DNA of 64,000 nucleotides from JAPLDB01 sp038206355 (GCA_038206355.1 JBBRAY010000005.1:62001-126000); one strand, 5' to 3'. Shown: positions 18,882 to 27,616, counted from the first letter of the stretch. A program made the numbers and translations. Notes: generated from the sequence alone by a model not told the origin.

Positions 18882-19745
18882 TCACAACTCCACCAATTTT
18901 CCGTAAGTCTCCGGCCTTCTGTCGCGGAAAAACTGCCATGTTGAACGCACTTCTTCAATCATATCGAGGTCAAATTCTGCAATAAGCAATTCATCTTTGT
19001 CTTCTGATGCCTGTGAAAAAATTTGTCCGCGGGGATCTACGAAGTAGGAGGTACCATAAAACTTTCCGAGGTTCCATGGTTTTTCTTCTCCGACGCGATT
19101 GATACATCCCATAAAGTATCCATTGGCAGCAGCATGGGCGGGTTGTTCCAGCTTCCAGAGGTATTGTGAAAGTCCCGCTACAGTGGCTGACGGATTGTAA
19201 ACGATCTCTGCTCCGTTCAATCCCAGGCATCTTGCACCATCAGGGAAATGCCTGTCGTAACATATGTAAACACCAACCTTTGCATACTTGGTTTGAAAAA
19301 CAGGATAACCAAGATTACCCGGTTTGAAGAAAAATTTTTCCCAGAAACCTGAAGTATGTGGAATGTGATTCTTTCTATACTTCCCAAGATATTTTCCATC
19401 GGCATCAATTACAGCAGCAGTATTGTATAAAACTCCTGCTTGTTCCTTTTCATAAACCGGAACGATGATTACCATGTTGTATTTCTTCGCATACTCCTGC
19501 ATCAGTTCAACTGTTGGTCCGGGAACTGTTTCAGCGCTTTCGTACCATTTCTTATCCTGGCCCGGACAGAAATAAGGCGTGTTAAATATTTCCTGCAGAC
19601 AAAGTATTTGAACGCCCTCCTTACCTGCATTTTCGATAAAAGGAATGTGCTTTGCAATCATTGCATCCACAATTTCCTTTATACTTCCCTCGCCCTCCGT
19701 TTTAGGAAGAGACATTTGAATTAATCCTGATTTTATTTTTCGCAT
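18882..19745 (-). CDS. beta-ureidopropionase (N-carbamoyl-beta-alanine amidohydrolase)
   Basis: A nitrilase-superfamily amidohydrolase of 287 aa. The catalytic triad is readable: Glu52 (LQEIF), Lys125 (YRKNHIP) and Cys162 (YICYDRHFP). In context it would hydrolyse N-carbamoyl-beta-alanine to beta-alanine, CO2 and ammonia, the third step of reductive pyrimidine catabolism. N-carbamoylputrescine amidase is a close relative with a similar motif set. The neighbours (dihydropyrimidinase upstream, PreTA downstream) favour the ureidopropionase assignment. A perfect palindrome at 19807-19828 separates it from the dihydropyrimidinase gene. Confidence 0.9.
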   Translation of the reverse strand: MRKIKSGLIQMSLPKTEGEGSIKEIVDAMIAKHIPFIENAGKEGVQILCLQEIFNTPYFCPGQDKKWYESAETVPGPTVELMQEYAKKYNMVIIVPVYEKEQAGVLYNTAAVIDADGKYLGKYRKNHIPHTSGFWEKFFFKPGNLGYPVFQTKYAKVGVYICYDRHFPDGARCLGLNGAEIVYNPSATVAGLSQYLWKLEQPAHAAANGYFMGCINRVGEEKPWNLGKFYGTSYFVDPRGQIFSQASEDKDELLIAEFDLDMIEEVRSTWQFFRDRRPETYGKLVEL

Positions 19746-19803
19746 ATTAATTTATTTTGCCATTAATTTCAATAATTCAAACTGCTATTGCCTGGTGTTA
19801 ATT

Positions 19804-19831
19804 CGTGATCCCGATAGCTATCGGGATCGCG
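19804..19831. repeat. palindrome GATCCCGATAGCTATCGGGATC
   Basis: A 22-bp perfect palindrome spans 19807-19828, extended to 28 bp by two more pairs around a T/G mismatch. It sits 2 bases past the dihydropyrimidinase stop codon. No T-run follows on the minus strand, so it is not a standard terminator. It may cap or stabilise the mRNA end, or be a dispersed palindromic repeat. A half-copy (GCTATCGGG) occurs near 29263-29271. Confidence 0.6.
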
Positions 19832-19832
19832 A

Positions 19833-21215
19833 CTATATTATACCTGAAATTTTATTCCTCTTCACAAATTTCCCATATCCCTTTTTAATTTTCACTTTGC
19901 CATTGTCAACGGCAACTTCACCCCTGAGAATTGTTGTTTTTGTTTTGCCCTTTACTTTCCATCCTTCATAACCTGAATAATCCACATTCATGTGATGGGT
20001 TTTTGCTGACAAGGTATGTTCTTCATTTGGATCGAAGATTATAAGATCAGCATCGCTTCCCACAGCAACACAACCCTTCTTCGGAAACATACCAAATATT
20101 TTTGCTGCATTGGTTGAACTTACTTCTACAAATTTATTCAATGTTATTTTTCCTTTCTGCACGCCTTCGCTGAAAAGTAATTCCATCCTGTTTTCAATGG
20201 CAGGATGTCCATTGGGGATCTTTGAAAAATCTTTTTCTCCCATTTTTTTCTGCTCCCACATAAAAGGACAATGATCAGTTGCCACCACCTGAATCGTACC
20301 CTGATTAATGCCGGCCCATAAAGTGGCCTGGTCCTTCTTCTCACGCAAAGGAGGGCTCATCACCCATTTCGCGCCTTCAAAATCCTTTTCATATAAACTT
20401 GCATCAAGTATTAAATACTGAATGCAGGTCTCAACATAAACTTTTTGATTTCTTTTTTCATTATCCCGTATATGATTGAGTGCGCCTTCACAGGTCATGT
20501 GGACAACGTATGCAGGGCAGCCCGTGTAGTTCGCCATATCAGCAAATCTTCCTGTGGCTTCAGCCTCTGTAATTTCAGGTTGAGAGAGGTAGTGATAGAG
20601 AGGAGACAATTTCCCTTCCTCACGGTGCTTTGCGATTAAAAAATCAATCATGTCGCCATTGGTTGCATGAACGGTCACCATCCCTCCGCACTTTTTTACT
20701 TCATTCATCAGACCTACCATTTGCCTGTCATCAATCATCAGTGCACCTTTATAAGCCATGAATGTTTTAAAAGAAGTGATGCCTTCATTATTAACCATTT
20801 CAACAATTTCCTTTTTTGTATCTTCATTGAAATCGGTAACGGCCATATGAAATGAATAATCGCCGTAACAATTTCCATTGCTTCTTCCTTGCCACTGCAC
20901 CAATGCATGACGAAGTGATTTGCCTTGCGTTTGAAGAATAAAGTCAATCACCATCGTAGTTCCCCCATGCAATGCTGCAAGTGTTCCGGTTTCATAATTG
21001 TCACTTGAAAAGGTTCCCATGAATGGCATGTCAAGGTGAACATGCGGATCAATTCCCCCGGGAAAAATCATTTTGCCGGAACCATCAATGGTTACATCAG
21101 CCTTTATTTTCAGATTTTTCCCTATGGCAGAGATTACTTCGCCGTCAATAAAAATGTCAGCAATATAATCTTCAGATGAGGTAACAATTCTACCGTTGGT
21201 TATCAGTAATGACAT
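19833..21215 (-). CDS. hydA: dihydropyrimidinase
   Basis: A cyclic amidohydrolase that opens dihydrouracil to N-carbamoyl-beta-alanine, the second step of the pathway. The 460-aa protein shows the full binuclear metal site: His58 and His60 (DPHVH), the carbamylated Lys150 (SFKTFMAYKG), His183 (TVHATNGD), His239 (VVHMTCEGA) and Asp314 (ATDHCPF). The fold also has the N-terminal small beta-domain (LLITNGRIVTSSED). Length and motifs match D-hydantoinase/dihydropyrimidinase. Its genomic setting, with transporter, deaminase and PreTA, supports a pyrimidine substrate over a hydantoin one. Confidence 0.95.
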   Translation of the reverse strand: MSLLITNGRIVTSSEDYIADIFIDGEVISAIGKNLKIKADVTIDGSGKMIFPGGIDPHVHLDMPFMGTFSSDNYETGTLAALHGGTTMVIDFILQTQGKSLRHALVQWQGRSNGNCYGDYSFHMAVTDFNEDTKKEIVEMVNNEGITSFKTFMAYKGALMIDDRQMVGLMNEVKKCGGMVTVHATNGDMIDFLIAKHREEGKLSPLYHYLSQPEITEAEATGRFADMANYTGCPAYVVHMTCEGALNHIRDNEKRNQKVYVETCIQYLILDASLYEKDFEGAKWVMSPPLREKKDQATLWAGINQGTIQVVATDHCPFMWEQKKMGEKDFSKIPNGHPAIENRMELLFSEGVQKGKITLNKFVEVSSTNAAKIFGMFPKKGCVAVGSDADLIIFDPNEEHTLSAKTHHMNVDYSGYEGWKVKGKTKTTILRGEVAVDNGKVKIKKGYGKFVKRNKISGII

Positions 21216-21248
21216 GGTTTCAATTTGAGACTTGAAAAATAGGAAAAA

Positions 21249-21683
21249 TTATAACTCGCCAATGTCTTCATTCCAAAGTTCGGGCTTCTCCGAAATAAAT
21301 TTGCGCATCATCTGCTTGCATTCTTCTGATTCAAGATTGATTACTTCAACTCCATGCGACTCCATAAATTCTTTTGCACCTGCAAACGTTTCGTTCTCTC
21401 CGGCATAAACTTTTTTGATTCCAAACTGAACAACAGCACCAGCGCAAAGATAACAAGGCATGAGGGTAGAGTAGAGGATAGCATTTTTATAATTGCCAAG
21501 CCTTCCGGCATTTCGAAGACAATCAATCTCAGCATGTGTAACCGGGTCGCCATCCTGCACACGCTTGTTATGCCCGCGCCCGATTATTTTTCCAAATCGC
21601 ACCAGTACAGATCCTATCGGTATTCCTCCTTCAGTTATTCCCTGCCTGGCTTCGGCAATTGCTTCATTTAAAAATTCATCCAT
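21249..21683 (-). CDS. cytosine deaminase, yeast Fcy1-like
   Basis: A 144-aa member of the zinc-dependent cytidine-deaminase fold. The zinc ligands are His50, Cys77 and Cys80, with catalytic Glu52 (HAE ... PCYLC). Unlike TadA or guanine deaminase, the C-terminus reads KPELWNEDIGEL, close to the end of Saccharomyces Fcy1 (RPQDWFEDIGE). That tail carries the Asp that contacts cytosine, Asp140 here. GRLGNYKNAILYSTLMPC also parallels Fcy1. It should turn cytosine into uracil and feed the downstream pathway. It lies between the transporter and dihydropyrimidinase genes, 6 bases after the transporter stop. Confidence 0.85.
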   Translation of the reverse strand: MDEFLNEAIAEARQGITEGGIPIGSVLVRFGKIIGRGHNKRVQDGDPVTHAEIDCLRNAGRLGNYKNAILYSTLMPCYLCAGAVVQFGIKKVYAGENETFAGAKEFMESHGVEVINLESEECKQMMRKFISEKPELWNEDIGEL

Positions 21684-21689
21684 AAGATT

Positions 21690-23174
21690 TTAAATAGTTG
21701 AGTGATTGATTTGTTGATTGGAATTCCGGTTTTTTTGTTGCATGAGTATCAGGTATGTGAAAAACGAAACAGCAAACCCTACAAACCATGCATAATTGTA
21801 AAGATGAGAAATCCATTCCGGAAAAATATCTTTTGAAATGACATTTATCGTAAGCAGGAAGCCGGGAATGTTGGGAATGATTCCTGCCAGCAGTGCGATG
21901 AGCGCAATCCTGTTCAAACCATTACTATACTTGTAAATTCCCTGATGAGAGTATAAATCGTCTGTAATTAATTTTTTATGCCGGATAAAAAAATAATCAG
22001 CAATCATAATTCCTCCGACGGGTCCCAGTAAACTGGAATATGCAATGAGCCACGTAAAAATATATCCTGATGGATCTGAAATCAGTTTCCAGGGGAAAAT
22101 TAATATTCCGATTACGCCTGTAATATATCCTCCCATTCTGAAATTTATTTTCGCCGGGTAAAGGTTTGCAAAATCATTTGCCGGACTTACAATATTGGCT
22201 GCAATATTGGTAGCCAGCGTTGATATCGCCACTGCAATCATTGCCACACTGACCAGAAATTTACTTTCAAATTTTCCGGCAAGGACCAATGGATCCCAGA
22301 TCGTTTCTCCGTAAATAATTAATGTTGCAGAGGTAACCACAACTCCGATAAAACTAAATAAGGTCATAGAAGGTGGAAGCCCTATGGCCTGACCGGTAAT
22401 CTGCGCACGCTGACTTTTTGCATACCGCGTAAAATCAGGAATGTTTAGTGAGAGTGTAGCCCAGAATCCAACCATCCCTGTTAATCCCGGAAAGAAAAAA
22501 TTCCAGAACTCAGCGTTGGTCGCAAATTTAGAAGGTTGAGAAAGTATCGGACCCAAACCATTTCCTGCATTGATGGCCCAGAACAAAAGTGCAAGTGCCG
22601 CAATCGGTAAAAAAAATGCTTTGAAGACAAGTAACTTTTTGATGCTGTCTACGCCAAGGTAAACAATATACATATTCAACAACCAGAAAATGAAAAATGA
22701 AATAGCGGGCCCTGTTTGCAATCCGAATGAATCAGGAAATATTTGTGGCAAATTTTCAAACGACGGAAACCATATCTTAAACATGAGGTACAGGGCATAA
22801 CCACCAATCCACGTTTGAATTCCAAACCATCCGCAAGCAACAATAGCACGAAGCATAGCAGGTATGTTGGCACCCTTTACCCCAAAACTCGCACGGGCCA
22901 ATACAGGAAATGGTATACCGTATTTCGCTCCGGCATGTCCGTTTAATATCATCGGAATGAGCACCACTGTATTGCCGATAAATATGGTGAGAATGGCCTG
23001 CCACCAGTTCATTCCACCTGAGATGAGCGAACTGGCAAGCATGTAAGTTGGAATACACAAACTCATGCTGATCCAGAGTGCGGCATAGTTCCATGTGTTC
23101 CACGTCCTCTTTTCCTGTGGAACAGGAGCAAGGTCCTCACTATATAAAGTTGAATTATTTTTCACATCAGTCAT
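21690..23174 (-). CDS. NCS1-family nucleobase:cation symporter
   Basis: A 494-aa integral membrane protein with about twelve transmembrane segments. The N-terminus has the NCS1 signature region (RTWNTWNYAALWISMSLC, then SGGMNWWQAI). The core has GAKYGIPFPVLARASFG and NIAANIVSPANDFANL, typical of uracil/allantoin/hydantoin permeases. In this cluster it most likely imports uracil and/or cytosine. Substrate choice cannot be settled by reading. It is 12 bases from the ORF6N gene upstream and 6 bases from the deaminase downstream. Confidence 0.93.
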   Translation of the reverse strand: MTDVKNNSTLYSEDLAPVPQEKRTWNTWNYAALWISMSLCIPTYMLASSLISGGMNWWQAILTIFIGNTVVLIPMILNGHAGAKYGIPFPVLARASFGVKGANIPAMLRAIVACGWFGIQTWIGGYALYLMFKIWFPSFENLPQIFPDSFGLQTGPAISFFIFWLLNMYIVYLGVDSIKKLLVFKAFFLPIAALALLFWAINAGNGLGPILSQPSKFATNAEFWNFFFPGLTGMVGFWATLSLNIPDFTRYAKSQRAQITGQAIGLPPSMTLFSFIGVVVTSATLIIYGETIWDPLVLAGKFESKFLVSVAMIAVAISTLATNIAANIVSPANDFANLYPAKINFRMGGYITGVIGILIFPWKLISDPSGYIFTWLIAYSSLLGPVGGIMIADYFFIRHKKLITDDLYSHQGIYKYSNGLNRIALIALLAGIIPNIPGFLLTINVISKDIFPEWISHLYNYAWFVGFAVSFFTYLILMQQKNRNSNQQINHSTI

Positions 23175-23186
23175 ATAGTTTTCTGA

Positions 23187-23711
23187 TTATGGTTTGAAGC
23201 CAATTCTTTTACGTGGTGGATTTGGAGCTTGCAGCAACTGCTTTAGTACTTTGAAAATTGTTTGAATATCAGTGTCACTATCGTTTACCTTCTTCTCAAG
23301 TTTTTCCAACTTCAACAATATATCTTTATTTGATGCCAATATCTCTCTCATTTTAGTAAATACCCTTATAATTCTGATATTGACATCTATTGCTTTTTTA
23401 CTGCGTAAAATACTTGATAGCATCGCCACACCTTGCTCTGTAAAACAATACGGCGCATAGCGAAGCCCCATTTTGTCAGATGAATTGGAGGTCACATATT
23501 GTGACCTCCAATTCCGGAATTCCAATGGTGACATCCGAAACATAAAATCCGCAGGAAATCTTTCCTTGTTTCTCTTCACAGTTTGCTTTAAAACTTTTGT
23601 TTGAACTTCATACAAACGCGCAAGGTCTCTGTCAATCATTACTTTTTGTCCCCTGATAAAATAAATTTTATCAATAATTTTTCCTTCCGGAATTAAACTG
23701 CTTTTTTTCAT
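23187..23711 (-). CDS. ORF6N domain protein
   Basis: A 174-aa soluble protein with an ORF6N (KilA-N-related) domain at ~10-105: FIRGQKVMIDRDLARLYEVQ, then KRNKERFPADFMFRMS, then YCFTEQGVAMLSSIL. A predicted coiled coil follows at ~115-150 (KDILLKLEKLEKKVND). The frame can start at a TTG at 23735, but the ATG at 23711 is preferred. ORF6N domains are often phage- or virus-derived DNA-associated modules and are common in Bacteroidota chromosomes. Here the gene interrupts the catabolic cluster between the transporter and aminotransferase genes. It could be a chance insertion or an accessory regulator; the sequence does not decide. Confidence 0.88.
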   Translation of the reverse strand: MKKSSLIPEGKIIDKIYFIRGQKVMIDRDLARLYEVQTKVLKQTVKRNKERFPADFMFRMSPLEFRNWRSQYVTSNSSDKMGLRYAPYCFTEQGVAMLSSILRSKKAIDVNIRIIRVFTKMREILASNKDILLKLEKLEKKVNDSDTDIQTIFKVLKQLLQAPNPPRKRIGFKP

Positions 23712-23799
23712 ACCACATTTTTTTAAAGGGTACAAATTGCAAATTCTTCATCCCTCAGGAAACCGAATTAAAAGGTATTTTATTTTAGAATTAAAAGAA

Positions 23800-25155
23800 C
23801 TAATTGCAAAAATCATCTGCAACGGAAATTGCTTTTGAAATTATATCCAGCCCTTCATCCATTTCATCTTTTGTAATGCACATGGGCGGACAAGTAAAAA
23901 TATAATTCCATCTGACGAAAGTGAAAAGTCCCAACTCCACAAGCCTGGCATTTACTTTATTCATAACTTCCATTTCTGAAGGCGATGCGTTCCATGGTGC
24001 CATGGGTTCTTTGGTTTTTCTGTTCTTCACCAACTCAATACAACCAAGTAAACCGGTAGTGCGAAAATCACCAATGCTCGCATGTTCTTGTTTCATCTTT
24101 TCAACCCGAATGGTCATGTAAGTTCCCATATTATAAGCATTCTCGATCAGGTTCTCATCTTCATAAATTCTCAAAACTTCAACGCCCGCAGCGCAAGCGA
24201 CTGCATGGGCAGAGTAGGTGAGGCCTATCGGGAGCGGCTTGTCATTAAAATGATTAATGAGTTCTTCCTTAATAATCATTCCACCGAGGGGAATATATCC
24301 GCATGTCAATCCCTTTGCAAAACACATGATATCAGGAACCACATCATGATGATCAACGCCAAACCATTTTCCCGTTCTTCCAAAACCACTCATCACTTCA
24401 TCTGCAATGAGTAATATTCCATACTGATCTGCCAGCGTACGAACCCGTTTCCAGTATCCCGGAGGATATTTTATGCAGCCACTGGAGCCGCTTTCACCTT
24501 CCATTAATATTGCAGCAACATTGCCGGGGCCTTCGTATTTAATTATACGCTCCATATGAGCAATGGCGTTCTCTGTGCATTCTTCAGGCGTTTTACTATT
24601 CCATGGACAACGGTAGAAGTAAGGATTCTCTACATGAATAAAATTAGGTGACTGCTGTGCATCGTGCGGAAGTTTCCGCGGGTCACCACCAACACTCATT
24701 GCACCATACGACGCGCCATGATAACTTTGATATAGAGAAATGATTTTATGTCTTCCCGTATAGAGCCTTGCAAACTTGATTGCATTTTCAATCGCTTCAG
24801 CTCCTGCATTGGTGAAAAATGTTTTCTTTAGAGAGCCCGGAGTTATTTCAGCAAGTTTTTTTCCCAGCTCGCCACGCGCACCGGTAATCATTCCCGGATG
24901 AACAAAACTAACTTCATCCATCTGTCTCATCACCGCTTCCTTTACACGGGGATGCCCATGACCAATGTTCATATTCATAAGCTGAGATGAAAAATCCAGA
25001 ATCTTTTTTCCGCTCCTGTCATAAAGATAAACTCCTTTAGCAGTTTTGATATTCAACGGATTTAATCCCGACTGCTTACTCCATGAGAATACGGTGTAGT
25101 CTAAATTATTCCGAAGTATCTGTTCTCTCTCTGTAACGGTTAATTCTATTTCCAT
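23800..25155 (-). CDS. class III omega-aminotransferase (beta-alanine transaminase)
   Basis: A PLP-dependent class III aminotransferase of 451 aa. The Schiff-base lysine is Lys281 (CFAKGLTCGYIPLGG), preceded by ADEVMSGFGRTG. Phosphate-cup motifs NAGAEAIENAIK and SYHGASYGAMS are present. In this cluster the natural role is transfer of the amino group of beta-alanine to pyruvate or another keto acid, giving malonate semialdehyde. Related enzymes act on other omega-amino acids, so specificity is inferred from the neighbours: beta-ureidopropionase makes beta-alanine and the next gene consumes the semialdehyde. Confidence 0.9.
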   Translation of the reverse strand: MEIELTVTEREQILRNNLDYTVFSWSKQSGLNPLNIKTAKGVYLYDRSGKKILDFSSQLMNMNIGHGHPRVKEAVMRQMDEVSFVHPGMITGARGELGKKLAEITPGSLKKTFFTNAGAEAIENAIKFARLYTGRHKIISLYQSYHGASYGAMSVGGDPRKLPHDAQQSPNFIHVENPYFYRCPWNSKTPEECTENAIAHMERIIKYEGPGNVAAILMEGESGSSGCIKYPPGYWKRVRTLADQYGILLIADEVMSGFGRTGKWFGVDHHDVVPDIMCFAKGLTCGYIPLGGMIIKEELINHFNDKPLPIGLTYSAHAVACAAGVEVLRIYEDENLIENAYNMGTYMTIRVEKMKQEHASIGDFRTTGLLGCIELVKNRKTKEPMAPWNASPSEMEVMNKVNARLVELGLFTFVRWNYIFTCPPMCITKDEMDEGLDIISKAISVADDFCN

Positions 25156-25263
25156 CTGATATTAAATTAGTTTATGCTTATCAATAATCTCAATTGGTAT
25201 TTCTTAATTCGTTTTCATTCGTACTTCGTATACTCGTATGCATTGGATATTCGTTCTTCGTTG

Positions 25264-26721
25264 CTAGCTCATCCAGTTCGTCTTCCCCTCCGGATTCCAT
25301 TTTACCGTTGTCTTCTTCAACTTCGTCCAGAACTCAATAGAACTTTTACCGGTGATATCACACACGCCGAATTTGCTGTCATTCCATCCGCCAAATGAAA
25401 ATGGTTCGCGCGGAACAGGGACACCCACATTGACGCCGATCATCCCCGCACTTGCACGATCCATCACTTGTCTCGCTAGTCCACCGCTTTGTGTGAATAC
25501 TGAAGCCGCATTTCCATAAGGCGATGAATTTTCGATAGCTATGGCTTCATCAAGATCTTTGGCTCGAATGATTGCAAGCACAGGTCCAAATACTTCTTCC
25601 TTTGCAATGGCCATATCGGGTTTTACAAAATCAATAACTGTTGGCCCAACATAAAAACCATTTTCATGTCCTTCAACTTTCCAGTTGCGGCCGTCAACAA
25701 GCACTTTCGCACCTGCATTTTCTGCTTCTGTGATGTATCGCTCTATTCTGTCTTTTGCTTCTTTGCTGATGACACTTCCTAAATTTTTTCCGGGAATAAT
25801 TTTCTTCGCCTCTGCACATATTTTACTCACAATTAAATCCATTTCGCCAACAGCAACCATTGCACTTGCAGCCATGCATCGCTGACCCGCACATCCACTC
25901 ATGCTTGCAGTCACATTCGTTGCTGTCATGTCAGGATGTGCATCAGGTAATACGATGAGATGATTTTTTGCACCACCAAGAGCCACACACCGTTTAAGAT
26001 TTGATGTCGACCTTATATAAACGATTTTTGCAACCTTCGTTGAGCCGACAAATGACACCGCTTCAATATCAGGATGATCGCAAATGGCTTCCACAATTTC
26101 CCTGTCGCCATTTACAATGTTGAATACGCCATCAGGTAAACCGGCTTCTTTTAATAGCTCAGCAATCCGGTTAGAAGATATAGGAACCTGCTCACTTGGT
26201 TTTAAGATCATACAATTTCCCAATGCAAGAGCATTCGGAATGGTCCAGTGTGGAACCATATTCGGAAAATTAAAAGGTGCAATGGATGCAACCACACCCA
26301 GTGGTTTATGTTCAACCCTGCATTCAACACCTTTGCTTACTTCAAGTAATTCTCCCGAAATCAGTTGGGGCAGAGAGCAGGCAAACTCAGTAAGCTCGAT
26401 ACTTTTTTCCACTTCCGCCCTTGATTCATCCATCGTTTTTCCATTCTCAATATGGACCAATGCAGAAAGTTCTTCAATGTTTTTTTCCAGCAAATTTTTA
26501 TACCGGTAAAAAACCTGAACCCTTTCTTTTATTGGCATGGCGCTCCAAAGAGGGAATGCTGCTTTAGCGGATTTAACGGCTTCATCAAGCTGACTTGCTG
26601 ATGACAACGGGACAGTGGATATCTTTAATCCCGATAATGGGCTTAATACATCAAGTGTTTTTAAGGTTCCATTTTTAAAGTTTCCTCCTACATAATTTTT
26701 TACTTCCTGATATTCCTTCAT
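25264..26721 (-). CDS. mmsA: CoA-acylating (methyl)malonate-semialdehyde dehydrogenase
   Basis: An aldehyde-dehydrogenase family enzyme of 485 aa. It has the MMSDH hallmarks GGAKNHLIVLPDA (249-261) and GCAGQRCMA with catalytic Cys282. It converts malonate semialdehyde plus CoA and NAD to acetyl-CoA, CO2 and NADH, and also handles methylmalonate semialdehyde from valine or thymine breakdown. This closes the route from uracil (or thymine) to central metabolism. It is the first gene of the minus-strand catabolic run. The 108 bases between it and the aminotransferase gene hold only degenerate TTCGT-rich sequence. Confidence 0.94.
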   Translation of the reverse strand: MKEYQEVKNYVGGNFKNGTLKTLDVLSPLSGLKISTVPLSSASQLDEAVKSAKAAFPLWSAMPIKERVQVFYRYKNLLEKNIEELSALVHIENGKTMDESRAEVEKSIELTEFACSLPQLISGELLEVSKGVECRVEHKPLGVVASIAPFNFPNMVPHWTIPNALALGNCMILKPSEQVPISSNRIAELLKEAGLPDGVFNIVNGDREIVEAICDHPDIEAVSFVGSTKVAKIVYIRSTSNLKRCVALGGAKNHLIVLPDAHPDMTATNVTASMSGCAGQRCMAASAMVAVGEMDLIVSKICAEAKKIIPGKNLGSVISKEAKDRIERYITEAENAGAKVLVDGRNWKVEGHENGFYVGPTVIDFVKPDMAIAKEEVFGPVLAIIRAKDLDEAIAIENSSPYGNAASVFTQSGGLARQVMDRASAGMIGVNVGVPVPREPFSFGGWNDSKFGVCDITGKSSIEFWTKLKKTTVKWNPEGKTNWMS

Positions 26722-26735
26722 CTGTTGATTTTTGA

Positions 26736-26743
26736 CAAAAATA
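26736..26743 (-). promoter_or_regulatory. possible -7 box upstream of the catabolic cluster
   Basis: On the minus strand TATTTTTG fits TAnnTTTG and lies 14 bases before the mmsA start. No matching -33 TTG is seen, and the leader would be very short, so this is weak. Confidence 0.3.
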
Positions 26744-26829
26744 CAAATAGAAGCGGGTAATCACCCTTTACTATATATATGCTTGTGTAAGATTTCACCC
26801 CACATTTGTTAATGATTTCTGAAAATAAA

Positions 26830-26861
26830 TTTGCAAACCAAGAATCTACCATTTATATTTG
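26830..26861 (+). promoter_or_regulatory. promoter of the ECF sigma factor gene
   Basis: TTTG at 26830-26833, a 20-base spacer and TATATTTG at 26854-26861 match both Bacteroidota promoter elements at the normal spacing. Transcription would start near 26868, giving a leader of about 150 bases. Confidence 0.7.
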
Positions 26862-26867
26862 ACAAAA

Positions 26868-27020
26868 CTTTTAAATAATACAACCGCCCATCGAGTAAAC
26901 TATACTCTATATTTTCAGATTAATTTTTAAACGCGGTTATTCTATAGTCAACTTCTACTTTACGGTTTTCACTCTGGCAACAGAGCTTCTTATCACTTTA
27001 ACCATTAAAGCGGAAACACT
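26868..27020 (+). other. long structured leader of the sigma factor mRNA
   Basis: About 150 untranslated bases precede the sigma factor ATG. AACCGC at 26882-26887 can pair with GCGGTT at 26933-26938, and GAGT/ACTC pairs lie inside. No known riboswitch is recognised. Confidence 0.35.
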
Positions 27021-27608
27021 ATGTCCAATCCACATCTGATGACTGACGAGGAACTCGTCCACGCCTACCAGAAAGGCAATGACCACGCTCTTGCCGAACT
27101 GTTAGTTCGGTACAAAGACCGGATTTATGCTGTGATCTTCTACCTTGTGAGAAATCGCGAACTGGCAGAAGATTTATTCCAGGATTGCTTTGTCAAAATT
27201 ATCACCAACTTACGTAAACAAAATTACGACGAGCAGGGGAAGTTTTTGCCATGGGCAATGTGCATTGCACGCAACATTGTGCTGGATTATTTCCGGACAC
27301 AAAAAAACAAGGTGATGATTCGTGAAACAGATGAATGGAGTCCGTTTGACATCATCCCTGAAAAAACGGCAAGCCCAATGGATAAAATCATCGAGGACGA
27401 AAAAACTGCGCACGTCAGACGCATGATTGAACGCCTCCCTGATCATCAGCGCGAAGTAGTTATCCTCCGGCATTATGGCGGTTTGTCGTTTAAAGAAATT
27501 TCAAAACTGCTTAAGATTAATATCAATACCTGTGTAGGAAGAATGCACTACGCTGTAATTGAATTAAGGAAAATGGCCGGGGTTACCCCAAAGAAGTCTG
27601 TTTCATAA
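27021..27608 (+). CDS. ECF-family RNA polymerase sigma factor
   Basis: A 195-aa sigma-70 family protein with region 2 (NRELAEDLFQDCFVKI, then LPWAMCIARNIVLDYFR) and a region 4 helix-turn-helix (LPDHQREVVILRHYGGLSFKEISKLL). It lacks regions 1 and 3, as expected for ECF sigmas. No anti-sigma factor or membrane partner gene is adjacent. The next gene (trmN6) is convergent with an 8-base gap. Regulation is probably at its own promoter and long leader. It may act globally rather than on one neighbour. Confidence 0.93.
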   Translation: MSNPHLMTDEELVHAYQKGNDHALAELLVRYKDRIYAVIFYLVRNRELAEDLFQDCFVKIITNLRKQNYDEQGKFLPWAMCIARNIVLDYFRTQKNKVMIRETDEWSPFDIIPEKTASPMDKIIEDEKTAHVRRMIERLPDHQREVVILRHYGGLSFKEISKLLKININTCVGRMHYAVIELRKMAGVTPKKSVS

Positions 27609-27616
27609 TTCAGGAG

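Noticed and set aside
21249..21683. TadA (tRNA adenosine deaminase) for the small zinc deaminase
   Set aside because: The C-terminal WNEDIGEL tail and pathway context fit cytosine deaminase, and TadA-specific tRNA-binding features are not visible.
25180..25262. Degenerate TTCGT-rich repeats between aminotransferase and mmsA genes
   Set aside because: The units are irregular and short; no clear period or structure.
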